A stretch of DNA of 64,000 nt from Mesorhizobium sp. 113-3-3 (GTDB taxonomy: Bacteria > Pseudomonadota > Alphaproteobacteria > Rhizobiales > Rhizobiaceae): positions 3,724,501 through 3,788,500 of the forward strand of contig NZ_AP023243.1 in NCBI RefSeq assembly GCF_016756495.1, read 5' to 3'. Made by a program: the position numbers and the translations under genes. The stretch's first letter is position 1; every line of letters starts with the position of its first letter. The notes beneath the pieces were generated by a model. That model was not told where the DNA came from. It saw only the letters and a list, made by a program, of their open reading frames with translations, and made no database searches. This document shows, one piece after another, positions 46,144 to 56,330 of this stretch.

Positions 46144-47001
46144 GTGACAAAGGCAGTGGCGGAAACGTTGGAAAGCAAGGCCGCGAAGGCCGCACCGATG
46201 GACCGCCTGTGGGCCGAGAATGACGATTCACGCGTCACCGGCGACCCGTCGCTGGTCGTCGACGTGGCCGGTTTCGAAGGCCCGCTCGATCTGCTCCTGC
46301 ACCTTGCCCGCACCCAGAAGGTCGACCTGGCGCGCATCTCCATCCTGGCGCTGGTCGAGCAGTATCTGGCGTTTGTCGAGACGGCGAGGGCGCTGCGGCT
46401 CGAACTTGCGGCCGACTATCTGGTGATGGCGGCGTGGCTCGCCTTCCTCAAGTCGAAGCTGTTGATCCCCAAGCAGCCAGGTGAAGAGGGCGAAAGCGGC
46501 GAGGAACTGGCGGCCGTGTTGCAATTCCGGCTGAAGCGGCTGGAAGCCATGCGCGATGCGGCGGCGCGCCTGGTCAACCGCAACCGGCTCGGGCGCGACG
46601 TGTTCGCGCGCGGCATGCCCGAAATGGTCATCATCGAGAAGCGCAACGCCTATTCGGCGTCGCTCTACGATCTCCTGACCGCCTATGCCCAGCAGCGGCA
46701 GAAGCAGGCGATCACCAATGTGACGATCGCCAGACGAGGCGTGTGGTCGCTCAAGGACGCGCGCGACATCCTGACCCGGCTGATCGGCTCGCTGCGTGAC
46801 TGGACCGCCCTGGACAGCTTCCTCATCCAATACATGACCAGCCCGGAAGAGCGGCGTACGGCGATCGCCAGCTCGTTCGCGGCGACACTGGAACTGGTGC
46901 GCGAGCGCAAGATGGATCTGCGGCAGGACGAGGTGTTCGCGCCGATCTATCTGCGCGATCACCGCGCTCCGGCAATCAAGGCAGTCGAGGTGGCATCATG
47001 A
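46144..47001 (+). CDS. scpA: Segregation and condensation protein A
   Basis: This is the kleisin subunit of the SMC condensin complex, 285 aa. The N-terminal domain has FEGPLDLLLHLARTQKVDLARISIL and VEQYLAFVE, and the C-terminal winged helix ends near FAPIYLRDH. A GTG start at 46144 follows AAGGGAA closely; ATG 46198 is an alternative. scpB starts inside its stop codon (ATGA). Confidence 0.93.
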   Translation: MTKAVAETLESKAAKAAPMDRLWAENDDSRVTGDPSLVVDVAGFEGPLDLLLHLARTQKVDLARISILALVEQYLAFVETARALRLELAADYLVMAAWLAFLKSKLLIPKQPGEEGESGEELAAVLQFRLKRLEAMRDAAARLVNRNRLGRDVFARGMPEMVIIEKRNAYSASLYDLLTAYAQQRQKQAITNVTIARRGVWSLKDARDILTRLIGSLRDWTALDSFLIQYMTSPEERRTAIASSFAATLELVRERKMDLRQDEVFAPIYLRDHRAPAIKAVEVAS

Positions 47002-47762
47002 GCGAACGCGCCAACGCTTCGGTTATCCCCTTCAAGGTGGACGATGAACTGGAAGGCGAGCTCGACCAGGCCTCGGCAGAGAACCCGGCGCAGAATCCGG
47101 CCGAGCGCCTGCATATGGCGGAGGCCGTGCGCATGGCCGAGGCGATCGTGTTCGCCAGCGCCGAACCCGTCAGCGAAAAGCAGCTTGCCGCGCGCCTCCC
47201 CGACGGCATCAACGTTGCCCTGGCGATGGCCGAGCTGCAGCAGGTCTATGCACGGCGCGGCGTCAATCTGGTGCGGGTCGGCGACGCCTGGGCGTTCCGC
47301 ACCGCCGGTGACCTCGCCTTCCTGATGAGCCGCGACACGGTGCAGCAGCGCAAGCTTTCGCGCGCGGCGCTCGAGGTGCTGGCGATCATCGCCTATCACC
47401 AGCCGGTGACGCGCGCCGAGATCGAGGACATCCGCGGTGTCGAGACGTCGAAGGGCACGCTGGACACGCTGCTCGAGACGGAATGGGTGCGCATGCGCGG
47501 CCGCCGCAAGACGCCCGGTCGTCCCGTAACCTATGGCACCACCGAAACCTTCCTCGACCATTTCGCACTCGAGGAAATCCGCGATCTTCCCGGAATGGAA
47601 GAACTGAAGGGGGCGGGCCTGCTCTCGGGGCGCATGCCGTCGAATTTCTCCATCCCGCAGCCGCCGGCCGATCCCGACGCGCTGACCGAGGACGAGGATC
47701 CGCTGACTGACATCGATCTCGAGGAACTAGGTCTGCTGACGCCGCGCGTCACGGAAGATTGA
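46998..47762 (+). CDS. scpB: Segregation and condensation protein B
   Basis: This is the tandem winged-helix partner of ScpA, 254 aa. Visible motifs are MAEAIVFASAEPVSEKQLAARL, the second helix set LSRAALEVLAIIAYHQPVTRAEIEDIRGV, and the family hallmark GRPVTYGTTETFLDHFAL. The last 45 residues are an acidic tail. It is translationally coupled to scpA, and tatA follows after 180 bp. Confidence 0.94.
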   Translation: MSERANASVIPFKVDDELEGELDQASAENPAQNPAERLHMAEAVRMAEAIVFASAEPVSEKQLAARLPDGINVALAMAELQQVYARRGVNLVRVGDAWAFRTAGDLAFLMSRDTVQQRKLSRAALEVLAIIAYHQPVTRAEIEDIRGVETSKGTLDTLLETEWVRMRGRRKTPGRPVTYGTTETFLDHFALEEIRDLPGMEELKGAGLLSGRMPSNFSIPQPPADPDALTEDEDPLTDIDLEELGLLTPRVTED

Positions 47763-47942
47763 CCTGCCGGCCTCTGTCCAAGCGCTCCGATAGGTCGTAG
47801 ATGCGCCGATTGGTAGCGGGCCAGCGAGTCGAAAAAGCGTGACATCCGTCACCCTTTCATAAACTCTGTCGCTGTTGTGTTTGAATCCCAACGCGAAAAC
47901 GCATAGATCATCGCCAGGGAAAACATTCGAGAGAGATTTGCT

Positions 47943-48164
47943 ATGGGTTCATTTTCGATTTGGCACTGGATGATCGTGCTGGTGATCGTGCTGCTGGTTT
48001 TCGGCCGCGGCAAGATTCCCGAGCTGATGGGCGACATGGCCAAAGGCATCAAGAGCTTCAAGAAGGGCATGGCGGACGACGACGTCGCCGACGACAAGCG
48101 CACCGTCGAACACCGTGCCGACGAGACCGTTTCGGCCGTGAAGGAAAAAGCCAGCAAGAGCTGA
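47943..48164 (+). CDS. tatA: Sec-independent protein translocase TatA
   Basis: The protein has 73 aa. It has an N-terminal transmembrane helix ([27 protein letters not shown]), the F-G-R-G-K-I-P hinge, then the amphipathic helix [16 protein letters not shown]. It forms the pore-like assembly for folded Tat substrates. It is the first gene of tatABC. Confidence 0.95.
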   Translation: MGSFSIWHWMIVLVIVLLVFGRGKIPELMGDMAKGIKSFKKGMADDDVADDKRTVEHRADETVSAVKEKASKS

Positions 48165-48194
48165 GCCAAAAAGTTCTAGTCGGAACAGAGTGCC

Positions 48195-48956
48195 ATGTTT
48201 GAAGTCGGCTGGACCGAAATGCTGGTGATCGCGATCGTCATGATCGTGGTCGTCGGGCCGAAGGATTTGCCCAATATGCTGCGCACCTTCGGCCGCACGA
48301 CGGCGAAGCTGCGCTCGATGGCCGCCGACTTCCAGAAACAGTTCAACGAAGCGCTGAAGGAAGCCGAACTCGACGACGTCAAGAAGTCGGTCGACGAACT
48401 CAGGGGCTTGAGCCCCGTTGCCGAGATCAGGAAACAGCTCAACCCGTTCGAGCAGGCGGCCGCCGATGTGCGCGCCGGCGTCGACCAGGCGATGAAGCCG
48501 AAGCCAGCCGCCGATCCGGCAACGCCCGCCGCTTCGACGCCACAGGCGGCCGAGCCGTTGAAGAACGCCGCAACGGAAATGCCTGGCGTCAGTGCGGCGG
48601 GAGCCGCAGCGCCGACGCCGATTTTCCCGGCCATGACCGATGAATCGGTGGTGACGGCCTCCACGGAACCTGCCGTGGCGCCGAAGGCATCTGCCGCGAA
48701 GAAGGCGGCCAAGGCCTCGCCGACAGCAAAGGCTCCGGCGAAGGCGGCGACGGCAAAGGCCGCGCCGGTGGCGACGGCAAAAGCCGCATCCGCGTCCAAG
48801 ACGCCTGCGAAGGCGTCGGCAGCAAAGCCTGCCGCCGCCTCAGTGAAGAATACCGCTGCCAAGGCGACTGCTGGAAAGACCATGGCGAAAGCCGAACCGA
48901 AACCCGCGCCAGTGAAGAAGCCGGCGGCCAAGAAGACGGCTGGAGCCGCCAAGTGA
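48195..48956 (+). CDS. tatB: Sec-independent protein translocase TatB
   Basis: The protein has 253 aa. The N-terminus MFEVGWTEMLVIAIVMIVVVGPKDLPNML is the Tat helix with the G-P-K-D-L-P hinge, and an amphipathic helix follows. The last 140 residues are a low-complexity Ala/Lys/Pro tail (repeats of A-K-A-A and K-T-P-A-K), longer than the functional core. Its stop overlaps the GTG start of tatC. Confidence 0.93.
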   Translation: MFEVGWTEMLVIAIVMIVVVGPKDLPNMLRTFGRTTAKLRSMAADFQKQFNEALKEAELDDVKKSVDELRGLSPVAEIRKQLNPFEQAAADVRAGVDQAMKPKPAADPATPAASTPQAAEPLKNAATEMPGVSAAGAAAPTPIFPAMTDESVVTASTEPAVAPKASAAKKAAKASPTAKAPAKAATAKAAPVATAKAASASKTPAKASAAKPAAASVKNTAAKATAGKTMAKAEPKPAPVKKPAAKKTAGAAK

Positions 48957-49828
48957 GCGTTTCGGACAAGGAAAAGGACGAGATCGAAAAATCGTCGGCG
49001 CCGCTGATCGAGCATCTCATCGAGCTGCGCCGGCGGCTGATCTGGTCGCTCGGCGGCTTTTTCGTCGCCTTCCTGGTATGCTTCTTCTTTGCCAAGAAGC
49101 TGTTCAACCTTCTGGTCGTTCCCTTCAAATGGGCGACCAAGTGGGCGGGTCTCGATCCGCACAAGGTCGAGCTGATCTACACCGCGCCGCAGGAATTCTT
49201 CTTCACGCAGGTCAAGCTCGCCATGTTCGGCGGCATGGTCATCGCCTTTCCGCTGATCGCCACGCAGATCTACAAATTCATCGCGCCCGGTCTCTACAAG
49301 AACGAGCGCAACGCCTTCCTGCCGTTCCTGATCGCATCGCCCATCCTGTTCCTGATGGGCGCCTCACTGGTCTATTTCTTCTTCACCCCGATGGTGATGT
49401 GGTTCTTCCTCGCCATGCAGCAGGCCGGCACGGACGATCAGGTGCAGATTTCGCTGCTGCCGAAAGTGTCGGAATATCTCAGCCTGATCATGACGCTGAT
49501 CTTCTCCTTCGGCCTGGTGTTCCAGCTGCCGGTGGTGACCAGCCTGATGACGCGCGTCGGCATGCTGTCGTCCAAGGCGCTGGCCGAGAAGCGCAAATGG
49601 GCGATCGTCATCGCCTTCGTCGTCGCCGCCGTGCTGACGCCCCCCGATCCGATGAGCCAGATCGGTTTGGCCATCCCGACCATCCTGCTCTACGAGGTCG
49701 CCATCTGGGCCGCGCGGTGGATCGAGCGCAGCCAGGAGCGCGAGCGCCTTGCGCGCGAGAAGCAGGAAGCCGGGGAGACCGTGGCGGACAAGACGCCGGA
49801 CGAGCCGCCGGCGCCGGCTGCCTCGTAA
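48953..49828 (+). CDS. tatC: Sec-independent protein translocase TatC
   Basis: The protein has 291 aa with six transmembrane helices. The N-terminal signature SAPLIEHLIELRRRLIW and the FFTQVKLAMFGGMVIAFPLIATQIYKFIAPGLYKNER region bind the twin-arginine motif. The C-terminal extension after the last helix is charged and short. A GTG start overlaps tatB by 4 bp. Confidence 0.96.
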   Translation: MSVSDKEKDEIEKSSAPLIEHLIELRRRLIWSLGGFFVAFLVCFFFAKKLFNLLVVPFKWATKWAGLDPHKVELIYTAPQEFFFTQVKLAMFGGMVIAFPLIATQIYKFIAPGLYKNERNAFLPFLIASPILFLMGASLVYFFFTPMVMWFFLAMQQAGTDDQVQISLLPKVSEYLSLIMTLIFSFGLVFQLPVVTSLMTRVGMLSSKALAEKRKWAIVIAFVVAAVLTPPDPMSQIGLAIPTILLYEVAIWAARWIERSQERERLAREKQEAGETVADKTPDEPPAPAAS

Positions 49829-49933
49829 GCCGTCAGCAGCGGCGGAAAACGACAACCGCCGCCCAGCCTCATCTTGCATCGATCAAGGATGCGGTTTACG
49901 CCCCTCTAGCCTAGCTTTGAGGACGTTAAAACC

Positions 49934-51238
49934 ATGCTTGACATCAAATGGATTCGCGACAACCCGAAGGCCCTAGTCGAGGCGCTGGCCAAGCGCTCTT
50001 GGTCGACGGCTGAGGCGCAGTCCACGGTCGATGATTTGATCGCCAGGGATGAGGCGCGGCGCGAACACGTCACCGAGCTGCAGACCAAGCAGGAGCGCCG
50101 CAACGCCGCCTCGAAGGAGATCGGCAACGCCATGCGTTCGGGCGACGCCGCCCTTGCCGAAAAATTGAAGGCCGAAGTCGGCGATATAAAAACCTTCATC
50201 CAGAATGGCGAGGCGCGCGAACGCGAGCTCGACAAGGCGCTGAACGACGCGCTTGCGGTGCTGCCCAATGTGCCGCTCGACGACGTGCCTGTCGGCAAGG
50301 ACGAACACGACAATGTCGTCAAACACATCGTCGGCAAGGTGCCCACGCGGCCGAACTGGGTGAAGGAGCATTTCGAAGTTGGCGAAGCGCTCGGCATGAT
50401 GGATTTCGAGCGGGCGGCGAAGCTGTCGGGCTCACGCTTCACCGTGCTGAAGAGCGGCTTGGCGCGGATGGAACGCGCCATCGGCCAGTTCATGCTCGAC
50501 CTCCACACGACCGAGCACGGCTATGAGGAAGTGATCCCGCCGCTGATGGTGCGCGATGAGGTGCTTTTCGGCACCAACCAGCTGCCGAAATTCGAGGAGG
50601 ACCTGTTCTTCACGCCGCACGGGGAGGGCAGGCTTGGCCTGATCCCCACCGCCGAAGTGCCGCTCACCAACCTGGTGCGCGAGGAAATCACCGCGCATGA
50701 AAAACTGCCGCTGCGCTATACCGCGCTGACGCCGTGTTTCCGTTCGGAGGCAGGCTCAGGTGGGCGCGACACGCGCGGCATGCTGCGCCAGCACCAGTTC
50801 TACAAGGTCGAGCTGGTGTCGATCACCGACCAGGACTCTTCGCTGGCCGAGCATGAACGCATGACGCAATGCGCCGAGGAAGTGCTGAAGCGGCTGGAAC
50901 TGCCGTTCCGCACCATGGTGCTGTGCACCGGCGACATGGGTTTTGGCGCGCGCAAGACCTACGACATCGAGGTCTGGCTGCCCGGCCAGAATGCCTATCG
51001 CGAAATCTCGTCCTGCTCGGTCTGCGGCGATTTCCAGGCGCGCCGCATGGACGCCCGCTACAAGGACAAGGACGGCAAGGGCAACCGCTTCGTCCACACG
51101 CTCAACGGTTCGGGCACCGCCGTCGGCCGTGCGCTGATTGCCGTCATCGAAAACTACCAGAACGAAGACGGCAGCGTAACGATTCCTGAAGTGCTGCGGC
51201 CTTACATGGGCGGTCTGGCAAAGATCGAAGCGAAGTAA
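49934..51238 (+). CDS. serS: Serine-tRNA ligase
   Basis: This is a class II synthetase, 434 aa. The N-terminal antiparallel coiled coil spans about residues 30-110. Motif 2 is [24 protein letters not shown] and motif 3 is [19 protein letters not shown]. The stop codon overlaps the surE start (TAATG). Confidence 0.97.
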   Translation: MLDIKWIRDNPKALVEALAKRSWSTAEAQSTVDDLIARDEARREHVTELQTKQERRNAASKEIGNAMRSGDAALAEKLKAEVGDIKTFIQNGEARERELDKALNDALAVLPNVPLDDVPVGKDEHDNVVKHIVGKVPTRPNWVKEHFEVGEALGMMDFERAAKLSGSRFTVLKSGLARMERAIGQFMLDLHTTEHGYEEVIPPLMVRDEVLFGTNQLPKFEEDLFFTPHGEGRLGLIPTAEVPLTNLVREEITAHEKLPLRYTALTPCFRSEAGSGGRDTRGMLRQHQFYKVELVSITDQDSSLAEHERMTQCAEEVLKRLELPFRTMVLCTGDMGFGARKTYDIEVWLPGQNAYREISSCSVCGDFQARRMDARYKDKDGKGNRFVHTLNGSGTAVGRALIAVIENYQNEDGSVTIPEVLRPYMGGLAKIEAK

Positions 51239-51996
51239 TGCGCATTCTTCTCACCAATGACGACGGCATTCATGCCGAGGGCCTGGCGTCGCTCGAGCGC
51301 GTCGCCCGTACGCTCTCCGACGATGTCTGGGTGGTGGCGCCGGAGCAGGACCAGTCCGGCTATGCGCATTCGCTTTCGATCTCGGAGCCGTTGCGGCTGC
51401 GCAAGATCGGCGAGAAGCATTTTGCCGTGCGCGGCACGCCGACCGATTGCGTCATCATGGGCGTCAAGAAGATCCTGCCCGGCGCGCCCGACCTGATCCT
51501 GTCCGGCATCAATTCCGGCGCCAACATCGCCGATGACGTGACCTATTCGGGAACCGTCGCCGGCGCCATGGAAGGCGCGCTGCTCGGTATCCGTTCGATC
51601 GCGCTGAGCCAGGGCTATTCGTATGTCGGCGAGGACCGCATCGTCCCCTACGAGACCACCGAGGCGCTGGCGCCGGCGCTGCTGAAGAAGCTCGTTGCGA
51701 CGCCGCTCCCGGACGGCGTGCTGCTCAACGTCAATTTTCCGAACTGCCTTCCTGAAGAGGTCGCCGGCACGGTGGTCACCATGCAAGGCAAACTCGTGCA
51801 CAGCCTGTGGGTCGACGAGCGCCGCGACGGGCGCGGCCTGCCTTACTACTGGTTGCGCTTCGGCCGCGAGCCGGTCGAGGGCAAGCAAGGCACCGACCTC
51901 CATGCGCTGCGCAACCGTCTGGTGTCGGTGACGCCGTTGCAGCTCGACCTCACCGCGCATGAGATCCGTGACCAGCTGAGCAAGGCGCTTGCATGA
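51238..51996 (+). CDS. surE: 5'/3'-nucleotidase SurE
   Basis: This is a metal-dependent nucleotidase of 252 aa. The N-terminal [16 protein letters not shown] holds the metal-binding Asp pair. [19 protein letters not shown] and [29 protein letters not shown] are the family motifs. The serS-surE-pcm-nlpD order is a common arrangement linked to stationary-phase survival. It overlaps pcm by 4 bp. Confidence 0.96.
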   Translation: MRILLTNDDGIHAEGLASLERVARTLSDDVWVVAPEQDQSGYAHSLSISEPLRLRKIGEKHFAVRGTPTDCVIMGVKKILPGAPDLILSGINSGANIADDVTYSGTVAGAMEGALLGIRSIALSQGYSYVGEDRIVPYETTEALAPALLKKLVATPLPDGVLLNVNFPNCLPEEVAGTVVTMQGKLVHSLWVDERRDGRGLPYYWLRFGREPVEGKQGTDLHALRNRLVSVTPLQLDLTAHEIRDQLSKALA

Positions 51997-52646
51997 ACCT
52001 GCCAATCGATGACCGCGAAGGATTTGCCGCTTTCCTGTTGCGCCTGCGCGGCAGGGGCACCGTGCCGAAGGCGCTGATCGCGGCTTTCGAGGCAACGCCG
52101 CGGCGCGGCTTCCTGGCGGCCCACTTCCACCAGCTCGCCTGGTCCGACCGCATGCTGCCGATCGAATGCGGCGAGGCGATCGAAGGCGCCGACATGCAGG
52201 CGGCGGTGATCGCGGCCCTTGCCATCGAATCGGGAAACCGCGTGCTCGAGATCGGCACCGGCTCCGGTTATACGGCGGCGGTGATGTCGCGGCTGGCGGC
52301 GCGGATCGTCACCATCGACCGCTACAAGACGCTGGTGGAGCAAGCCAGGCAGCGCTTTGAGGCGCTGGGCATCGGCAATGTCATCGTGCGCCAGGCGGAC
52401 GGCTCCGGCGGCCTGCCTGCCGAAGGGCCGTTCGACCGCATCGTCGCCTGGGCCGCCTTCGACAGCCTGCCGCGCTTCCTGCTCGACCAGCTGTCGAGCG
52501 GCGGCATCGTCATCGCGCCGATCGGGCCGGAGGAGGGCGAGCAGGTGCTTGCCAAGCTCACCAAGGTCGGAAGCCGTTTCGAGCGCGAGGATATCGGCCT
52601 CGTGCGGCTGCAGCCGATCCTGCGCAGCGTCGCGGCGATCATCTAG
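51993..52646 (+). CDS. pcm: Protein-L-isoaspartate O-methyltransferase
   Basis: The protein has 217 aa. SAM-binding motif I is [15 protein letters not shown]. The N-terminal [35 protein letters not shown] precedes the [13 protein letters not shown] loop that replaces the canonical P-x-M-V segment. Motif II is [14 protein letters not shown]. It is the second Pcm-type gene of the window and is in the canonical serS-surE-pcm cluster. Confidence 0.93.
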   Translation: MNLPIDDREGFAAFLLRLRGRGTVPKALIAAFEATPRRGFLAAHFHQLAWSDRMLPIECGEAIEGADMQAAVIAALAIESGNRVLEIGTGSGYTAAVMSRLAARIVTIDRYKTLVEQARQRFEALGIGNVIVRQADGSGGLPAEGPFDRIVAWAAFDSLPRFLLDQLSSGGIVIAPIGPEEGEQVLAKLTKVGSRFEREDIGLVRLQPILRSVAAII

Positions 52647-52809
52647 TTTTCGGCACAGTATTGGTTCGCGGTCGAACACCTGTTCGACCTGATGATCCCT
52701 GCCGCCAGCTATCCCCAAATGTTTTAAGAAAATTTTCGTCGGATTCTAATGGGTTAACCGCCCGGTAACATTAACGCGCTTTAATCCTGTCTCAGTTGGT
52801 GCAGCGTTT

Positions 52810-54390
52810 GTGCGGGTTAGTGCGATGCAACTCAGTGTTTTGAAGGCAAACAGTCGCAATCTGGCGCGGGGCTGCGCTGTTCTCATGATTGCAGGCGCGG
52901 CCGCCGGGTGCAGTTCCCAGGCTTCGCGGTTCAACAGTGTCGACGACGTCTTCACTTCCTCGACCAACAATCAGCGCGCCATCATCAACAAGCAGGATGC
53001 CGCGCAGCCCTATCCGGGCGATGTTTCGGCCGCGCCGCTCGACGGCAGCCACACGCAATCGGTCAGCCGCTCCAGCCTCGAACCGGTTTCGAGCCGGCCT
53101 TTGCCGCCGCCCGCATCAGCCCAGGCGCAGTCCGCGCCGGCGCTCGCGCCTGCCGCCAATCCGGTGCGTGTCGCAACGGCTCCCGCCATGGTTCGACCTG
53201 CTCCTCATGTCGACAGGACGACGACCGGCACTGTCGAACCGGCCGCCAAGCCGTTCAAGAATGCCCAACCTGATGCGCCCAAGATGGCCGACGCGCCGAA
53301 GGTGGCCGAGGCGGGCAGGCCGCACGCGACCGAAATCGTCGTCAGGGACGGCGAGACCATTTCCGGCCTGGCCGCACATTACAAGGTGCCGGCCGATGTC
53401 ATCATGAAGGTGAATGGTCTCAGCCCGACCAAGGGGCTGAAGACCGGCCAGAAGATCGTCATCCCGGCCTATGCCTATTCGAGCAAGGCGGAGCCGAAGG
53501 TCGCCGACGCCAAGCAGTTGAAGGACGGGCCCGCGAAGGACGGCAAGCACGATTTGCCGGCCACCGCGCCGGACAAGGTCGCCGTCCTGCCGCAGCAGCC
53601 CAAGCTCAAGGAGGGCAAGGCCGCCGCGCAGGTCGATGCTTCGGCAGCCGCGAGCCAGCCCAAGGAGCCCAAGCTGGCGCAGGTCGCCAAGGCAACTGGC
53701 GCCCCCGGCACCTATACGGTCCAGTCGGGTGACACGATGTCCTCGATCGCCAGGAAGACCGGCGTTGGCGTCGTTGCGCTGAAGCAGGCCAATGACATGA
53801 AGGACGGCTTGCTCAAGATCGGCCAGACCCTGAAGGTACCGGCCGGCGGAACCGCCACGGTCGCCAGTGCCAAGCCGGCGAAGGTCGACCCGGTGACCAC
53901 TGCAACCACGCAGCCTCCGGCAAAGACCACCCCGTCGGAAACGCTGGCGTCCTACACGCCGCCGAAGAAGGACGCGAAGGTTATCCAGCAGGCCGAGGAC
54001 GACGAAGCGGTGGCGCCCGATGCCACGGGTATCGGCAAGATGCGCTGGCCTGTGCGCGGCCGGGTGATCTCCGGTTTCGGGTCCGGCAAGGACGGCGTCG
54101 ACATCGCCGTGCCCTCGGGCACGCCGATCAAGGCGGCCGAGAATGGCGTCGTCATCTACGCCGGCGACGGGCTCAAGGAATTCGGCAATACGGTGCTGGT
54201 GCGCCACGAGAACGGCCTGGTCACCGTCTACGGTCATGCCAGCTCGATCGAGGTGCAGCGCGGCCAGAAGGTCAAGCGCGGCCAGGAGATCGCGCTCTCG
54301 GGCATGAGCGGCACGACGGACTCGCCGAAGCTGCACTTCGAAGTGCGCAAGAACTCGGCGCCGGTCGATCCCTCGACCTATCTCGAATAG
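52810..54390 (+). CDS. NlpD/DipM-like lipoprotein with two LysM and a degenerate LytM domain
   Basis: The protein has 526 aa. A lipobox A-A-G-C places the lipidated Cys at residue 34. LysM domains lie near 173-217 and 300-345. The M23/LytM domain spans about 415-520 (GVDIAVPSGTPIKAAENGVVIYAGDG ... YGHASSIEV ... LHFEVRKNS). The first zinc His of active M23 enzymes (H-x-G-x-D) is replaced by K-D-G-V-D, so it should activate an amidase rather than cut peptidoglycan. The GTG at 52810 or ATG 52825 may be the start; neither has a clear ribosome-binding site. Confidence 0.9.
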   Translation: MRVSAMQLSVLKANSRNLARGCAVLMIAGAAAGCSSQASRFNSVDDVFTSSTNNQRAIINKQDAAQPYPGDVSAAPLDGSHTQSVSRSSLEPVSSRPLPPPASAQAQSAPALAPAANPVRVATAPAMVRPAPHVDRTTTGTVEPAAKPFKNAQPDAPKMADAPKVAEAGRPHATEIVVRDGETISGLAAHYKVPADVIMKVNGLSPTKGLKTGQKIVIPAYAYSSKAEPKVADAKQLKDGPAKDGKHDLPATAPDKVAVLPQQPKLKEGKAAAQVDASAAASQPKEPKLAQVAKATGAPGTYTVQSGDTMSSIARKTGVGVVALKQANDMKDGLLKIGQTLKVPAGGTATVASAKPAKVDPVTTATTQPPAKTTPSETLASYTPPKKDAKVIQQAEDDEAVAPDATGIGKMRWPVRGRVISGFGSGKDGVDIAVPSGTPIKAAENGVVIYAGDGLKEFGNTVLVRHENGLVTVYGHASSIEVQRGQKVKRGQEIALSGMSGTTDSPKLHFEVRKNSAPVDPSTYLE

Positions 54391-54443
54391 AACAAAAAAA
54401 GCGATTTGCGGGCCGTCTGACCTCCAGTCCGGCCCGCCGGCTC

Positions 54444-54471
54444 AGCCCGTTCCGCAAGGAGCGGGCTTTTT
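54444..54471 (+). terminator. Rho-independent terminator with GCAA tetraloop
   Basis: AGCCCGTTCC pairs with GGAGCGGGCT around GCAA, with one G-U pair, and a T run follows. Confidence 0.92.
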
Positions 54472-54500
54472 CAGTTTGTGCAAAAGCCCGCCCGCCCGGT

Positions 54501-55391
54501 TCACAGATGATCGCGGAGCGTGTCGGCGATCATCTCCTCGAGGCTGCTGGCTTTGACGCCCAGCAGCGCCTCAGTGTCGAAGGCGTCAACCAGCAAGGGG
54601 CTCTCGAAGAGGTAGCTCATCTCGACAGCCTCATGCATGCCCAGGGATTCCATCTCGGAGGCGGAATAGGAACGTATCCCCGAAACCTCTCGTGCGAGCA
54701 TCGCCGCGGTTTTCTGGATGAGCTCCCGGGGTGAGGCGTACTGCGAGGGAACGTGAAATGCCCGGTCCCATTCACCCTTGTAGCTGGCCGCCGCGACCAG
54801 TGTGCTCGCGACGTCCCTGGTGAAGCTCCAGGCATGGGTTGCGTCGAGGTCTCCGATGAAGGCGGTAGGTTTGCCGTCGATGATGGAGGGCAGGGCGATC
54901 AGCGAGAAATAGCTGATCGCGCCATGTCCGAGATAGTCGCTGGAGCGTATTTCGAGCGCCGGCACGTCGGCACGAACCGCCCGCTGCCACATGATCGTCC
55001 TGGCGGTTCCCTTCCTCGAAGTCGGGTTCAGGGGCAGATCGCAGCGAAGCGGGCTATCGGCGTTTTCTCCATAACCATAGAGGTTTCCGAGCACGATGAG
55101 CTTGGCGCCGACCGCTTCGGCCGCGCGCACGGTGCCGTCGATGATGGGGAAAAAGTCGGTCGGCCAGCGATCATATGCCGCCATGGCGCACATGAAGATG
55201 GCGTCGGCGCCTCGGCAGATTCGCGACAGTTCCGAGGCATCCGTGGCATCGGCCTGTATGGTCCGCACGTTCGGCAAAACGTTCGAACCGATGCTTCGGC
55301 TGGTGAGAACGACTTCATGTCCTTCTTCACTGAGAAGACGCGCGGTCTCGCGACCAACCGGGCCCGCGCCGACGACAACATAGAAACTCAT
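54501..55391 (-). CDS. NAD(P)-dependent epimerase/dehydratase family protein
   Basis: The protein has 296 aa. The Rossmann motif VVVGAGPVGRETARLL is at the N-terminus, and a second strand with TSRSIGSNVL may bind NADP. The usual Y-x3-K catalytic pair of extended SDRs is not clear (GNLYGYG is in place), so it may be a NAD(P)-binding, NmrA-like or reductase-type member. AGAGGT precedes ATG 55391. The gene diverges from the AraC-type regulator, which probably controls it. Confidence 0.82.
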   Translation of the reverse strand: MSFYVVVGAGPVGRETARLLSEEGHEVVLTSRSIGSNVLPNVRTIQADATDASELSRICRGADAIFMCAMAAYDRWPTDFFPIIDGTVRAAEAVGAKLIVLGNLYGYGENADSPLRCDLPLNPTSRKGTARTIMWQRAVRADVPALEIRSSDYLGHGAISYFSLIALPSIIDGKPTAFIGDLDATHAWSFTRDVASTLVAAASYKGEWDRAFHVPSQYASPRELIQKTAAMLAREVSGIRSYSASEMESLGMHEAVEMSYLFESPLLVDAFDTEALLGVKASSLEEMIADTLRDHL

Positions 55392-55502
55392 GGCAACCTC
55401 TCTTCCAAGCTTGATGGAGAGGCGTGCGTACAGCTTCGCGGCATTGAAAATCGCGCGGGAATTGCCAAATCTTGAGCAGGTTTCGCCACGAATCGAGAGA
55501 GC

Positions 55503-56324
55503 ATGCGTCCACAATCCGCTCCGGCCCGATCCCTATCCGACGTGGCGATGATCTCCCGGCATATCGATGCGGGTGTCCACCGCCTGCCGCGGGCGCCGCA
55601 CCATCGCATCATGGTCCACGCAAGCGCGGCGACACGCTCCTACTGCAATCAGGTCGGGCGTTATTTCGTCAGGCGCGCCGGCGATATCGACCTGGTGCCG
55701 GCCGGCGAGGAGGGCGGTTTCGAGGCTGAAACTCCGTTCGATACGGTCGAGATCGTCTTGCAGCCGGCCTTGATGGAAAGGGTGGCGGCAGAACTTGGCG
55801 GCAGGGGGTCGGTATCGCGGCTCGACACCCGCCATCTGCTTCGTGACCAGCGCATCGAACATCTCGCTCGCGCACTGCATAGCGACCTCGATGCAGGCGC
55901 GCCGAGTGGCTCTTTGTTTGCAGACAGCATTGGCGCCGCGCTCGCGGTCAGGCTGCTCAGCCTGGATGATATAGACATCAATCGAACGAACCGCTTGCCG
56001 GATGTCCAGCTCAAGCGCGTGCTGGAGCACATTGAGACCGCTCTCCACGAGCCGCTCTCGATCGATCGACTGGCCCGGGTTGCGGGCGCGAGCAGCTCGC
56101 ACTTGCGGACATGGTTCAAGGTGGCGACGGGCGTCACCCTGCACCGCTACGTGTTGCGACGCCGCGTCGAACGCGCGCGCCTCCTGCTGCGGCAAGGCGA
56201 TCTCAGCACCAGCGAGGTTGCGGAGTTGACGGGCTTTGCGCACCAGTCACATCTGGCGCATTGGATGCGCCGCGAGATCGGCCAGACGCCGCGCGACGTG
56301 CGGCGGGCGCAGCCGCCCAAGTGA
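55503..56324 (+). CDS. AraC family transcriptional regulator
   Basis: The protein has 273 aa. The C-terminal domain holds the two helix-turn-helix units: LSIDRLARVAGASSSHLRTWFK and STSEVAELTGFAHQSHLAHWMRREIGQTP. The N-terminal 170 residues are a beta-rich sensor-like region. It is transcribed divergently from the epimerase/dehydratase gene over a 111-bp gap, the classical place for the shared control region. Confidence 0.9.
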   Translation: MRPQSAPARSLSDVAMISRHIDAGVHRLPRAPHHRIMVHASAATRSYCNQVGRYFVRRAGDIDLVPAGEEGGFEAETPFDTVEIVLQPALMERVAAELGGRGSVSRLDTRHLLRDQRIEHLARALHSDLDAGAPSGSLFADSIGAALAVRLLSLDDIDINRTNRLPDVQLKRVLEHIETALHEPLSIDRLARVAGASSSHLRTWFKVATGVTLHRYVLRRRVERARLLLRQGDLSTSEVAELTGFAHQSHLAHWMRREIGQTPRDVRRAQPPK

Positions 56325-56330
56325 CACGCC

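Noticed and set aside
52750..52800. CtrA box before the NlpD/DipM-like gene
   Set aside because: TTAA-N6-TTAA is present, but the consensus spacing is N7 and the second half lacks the final C. Suggestive only.
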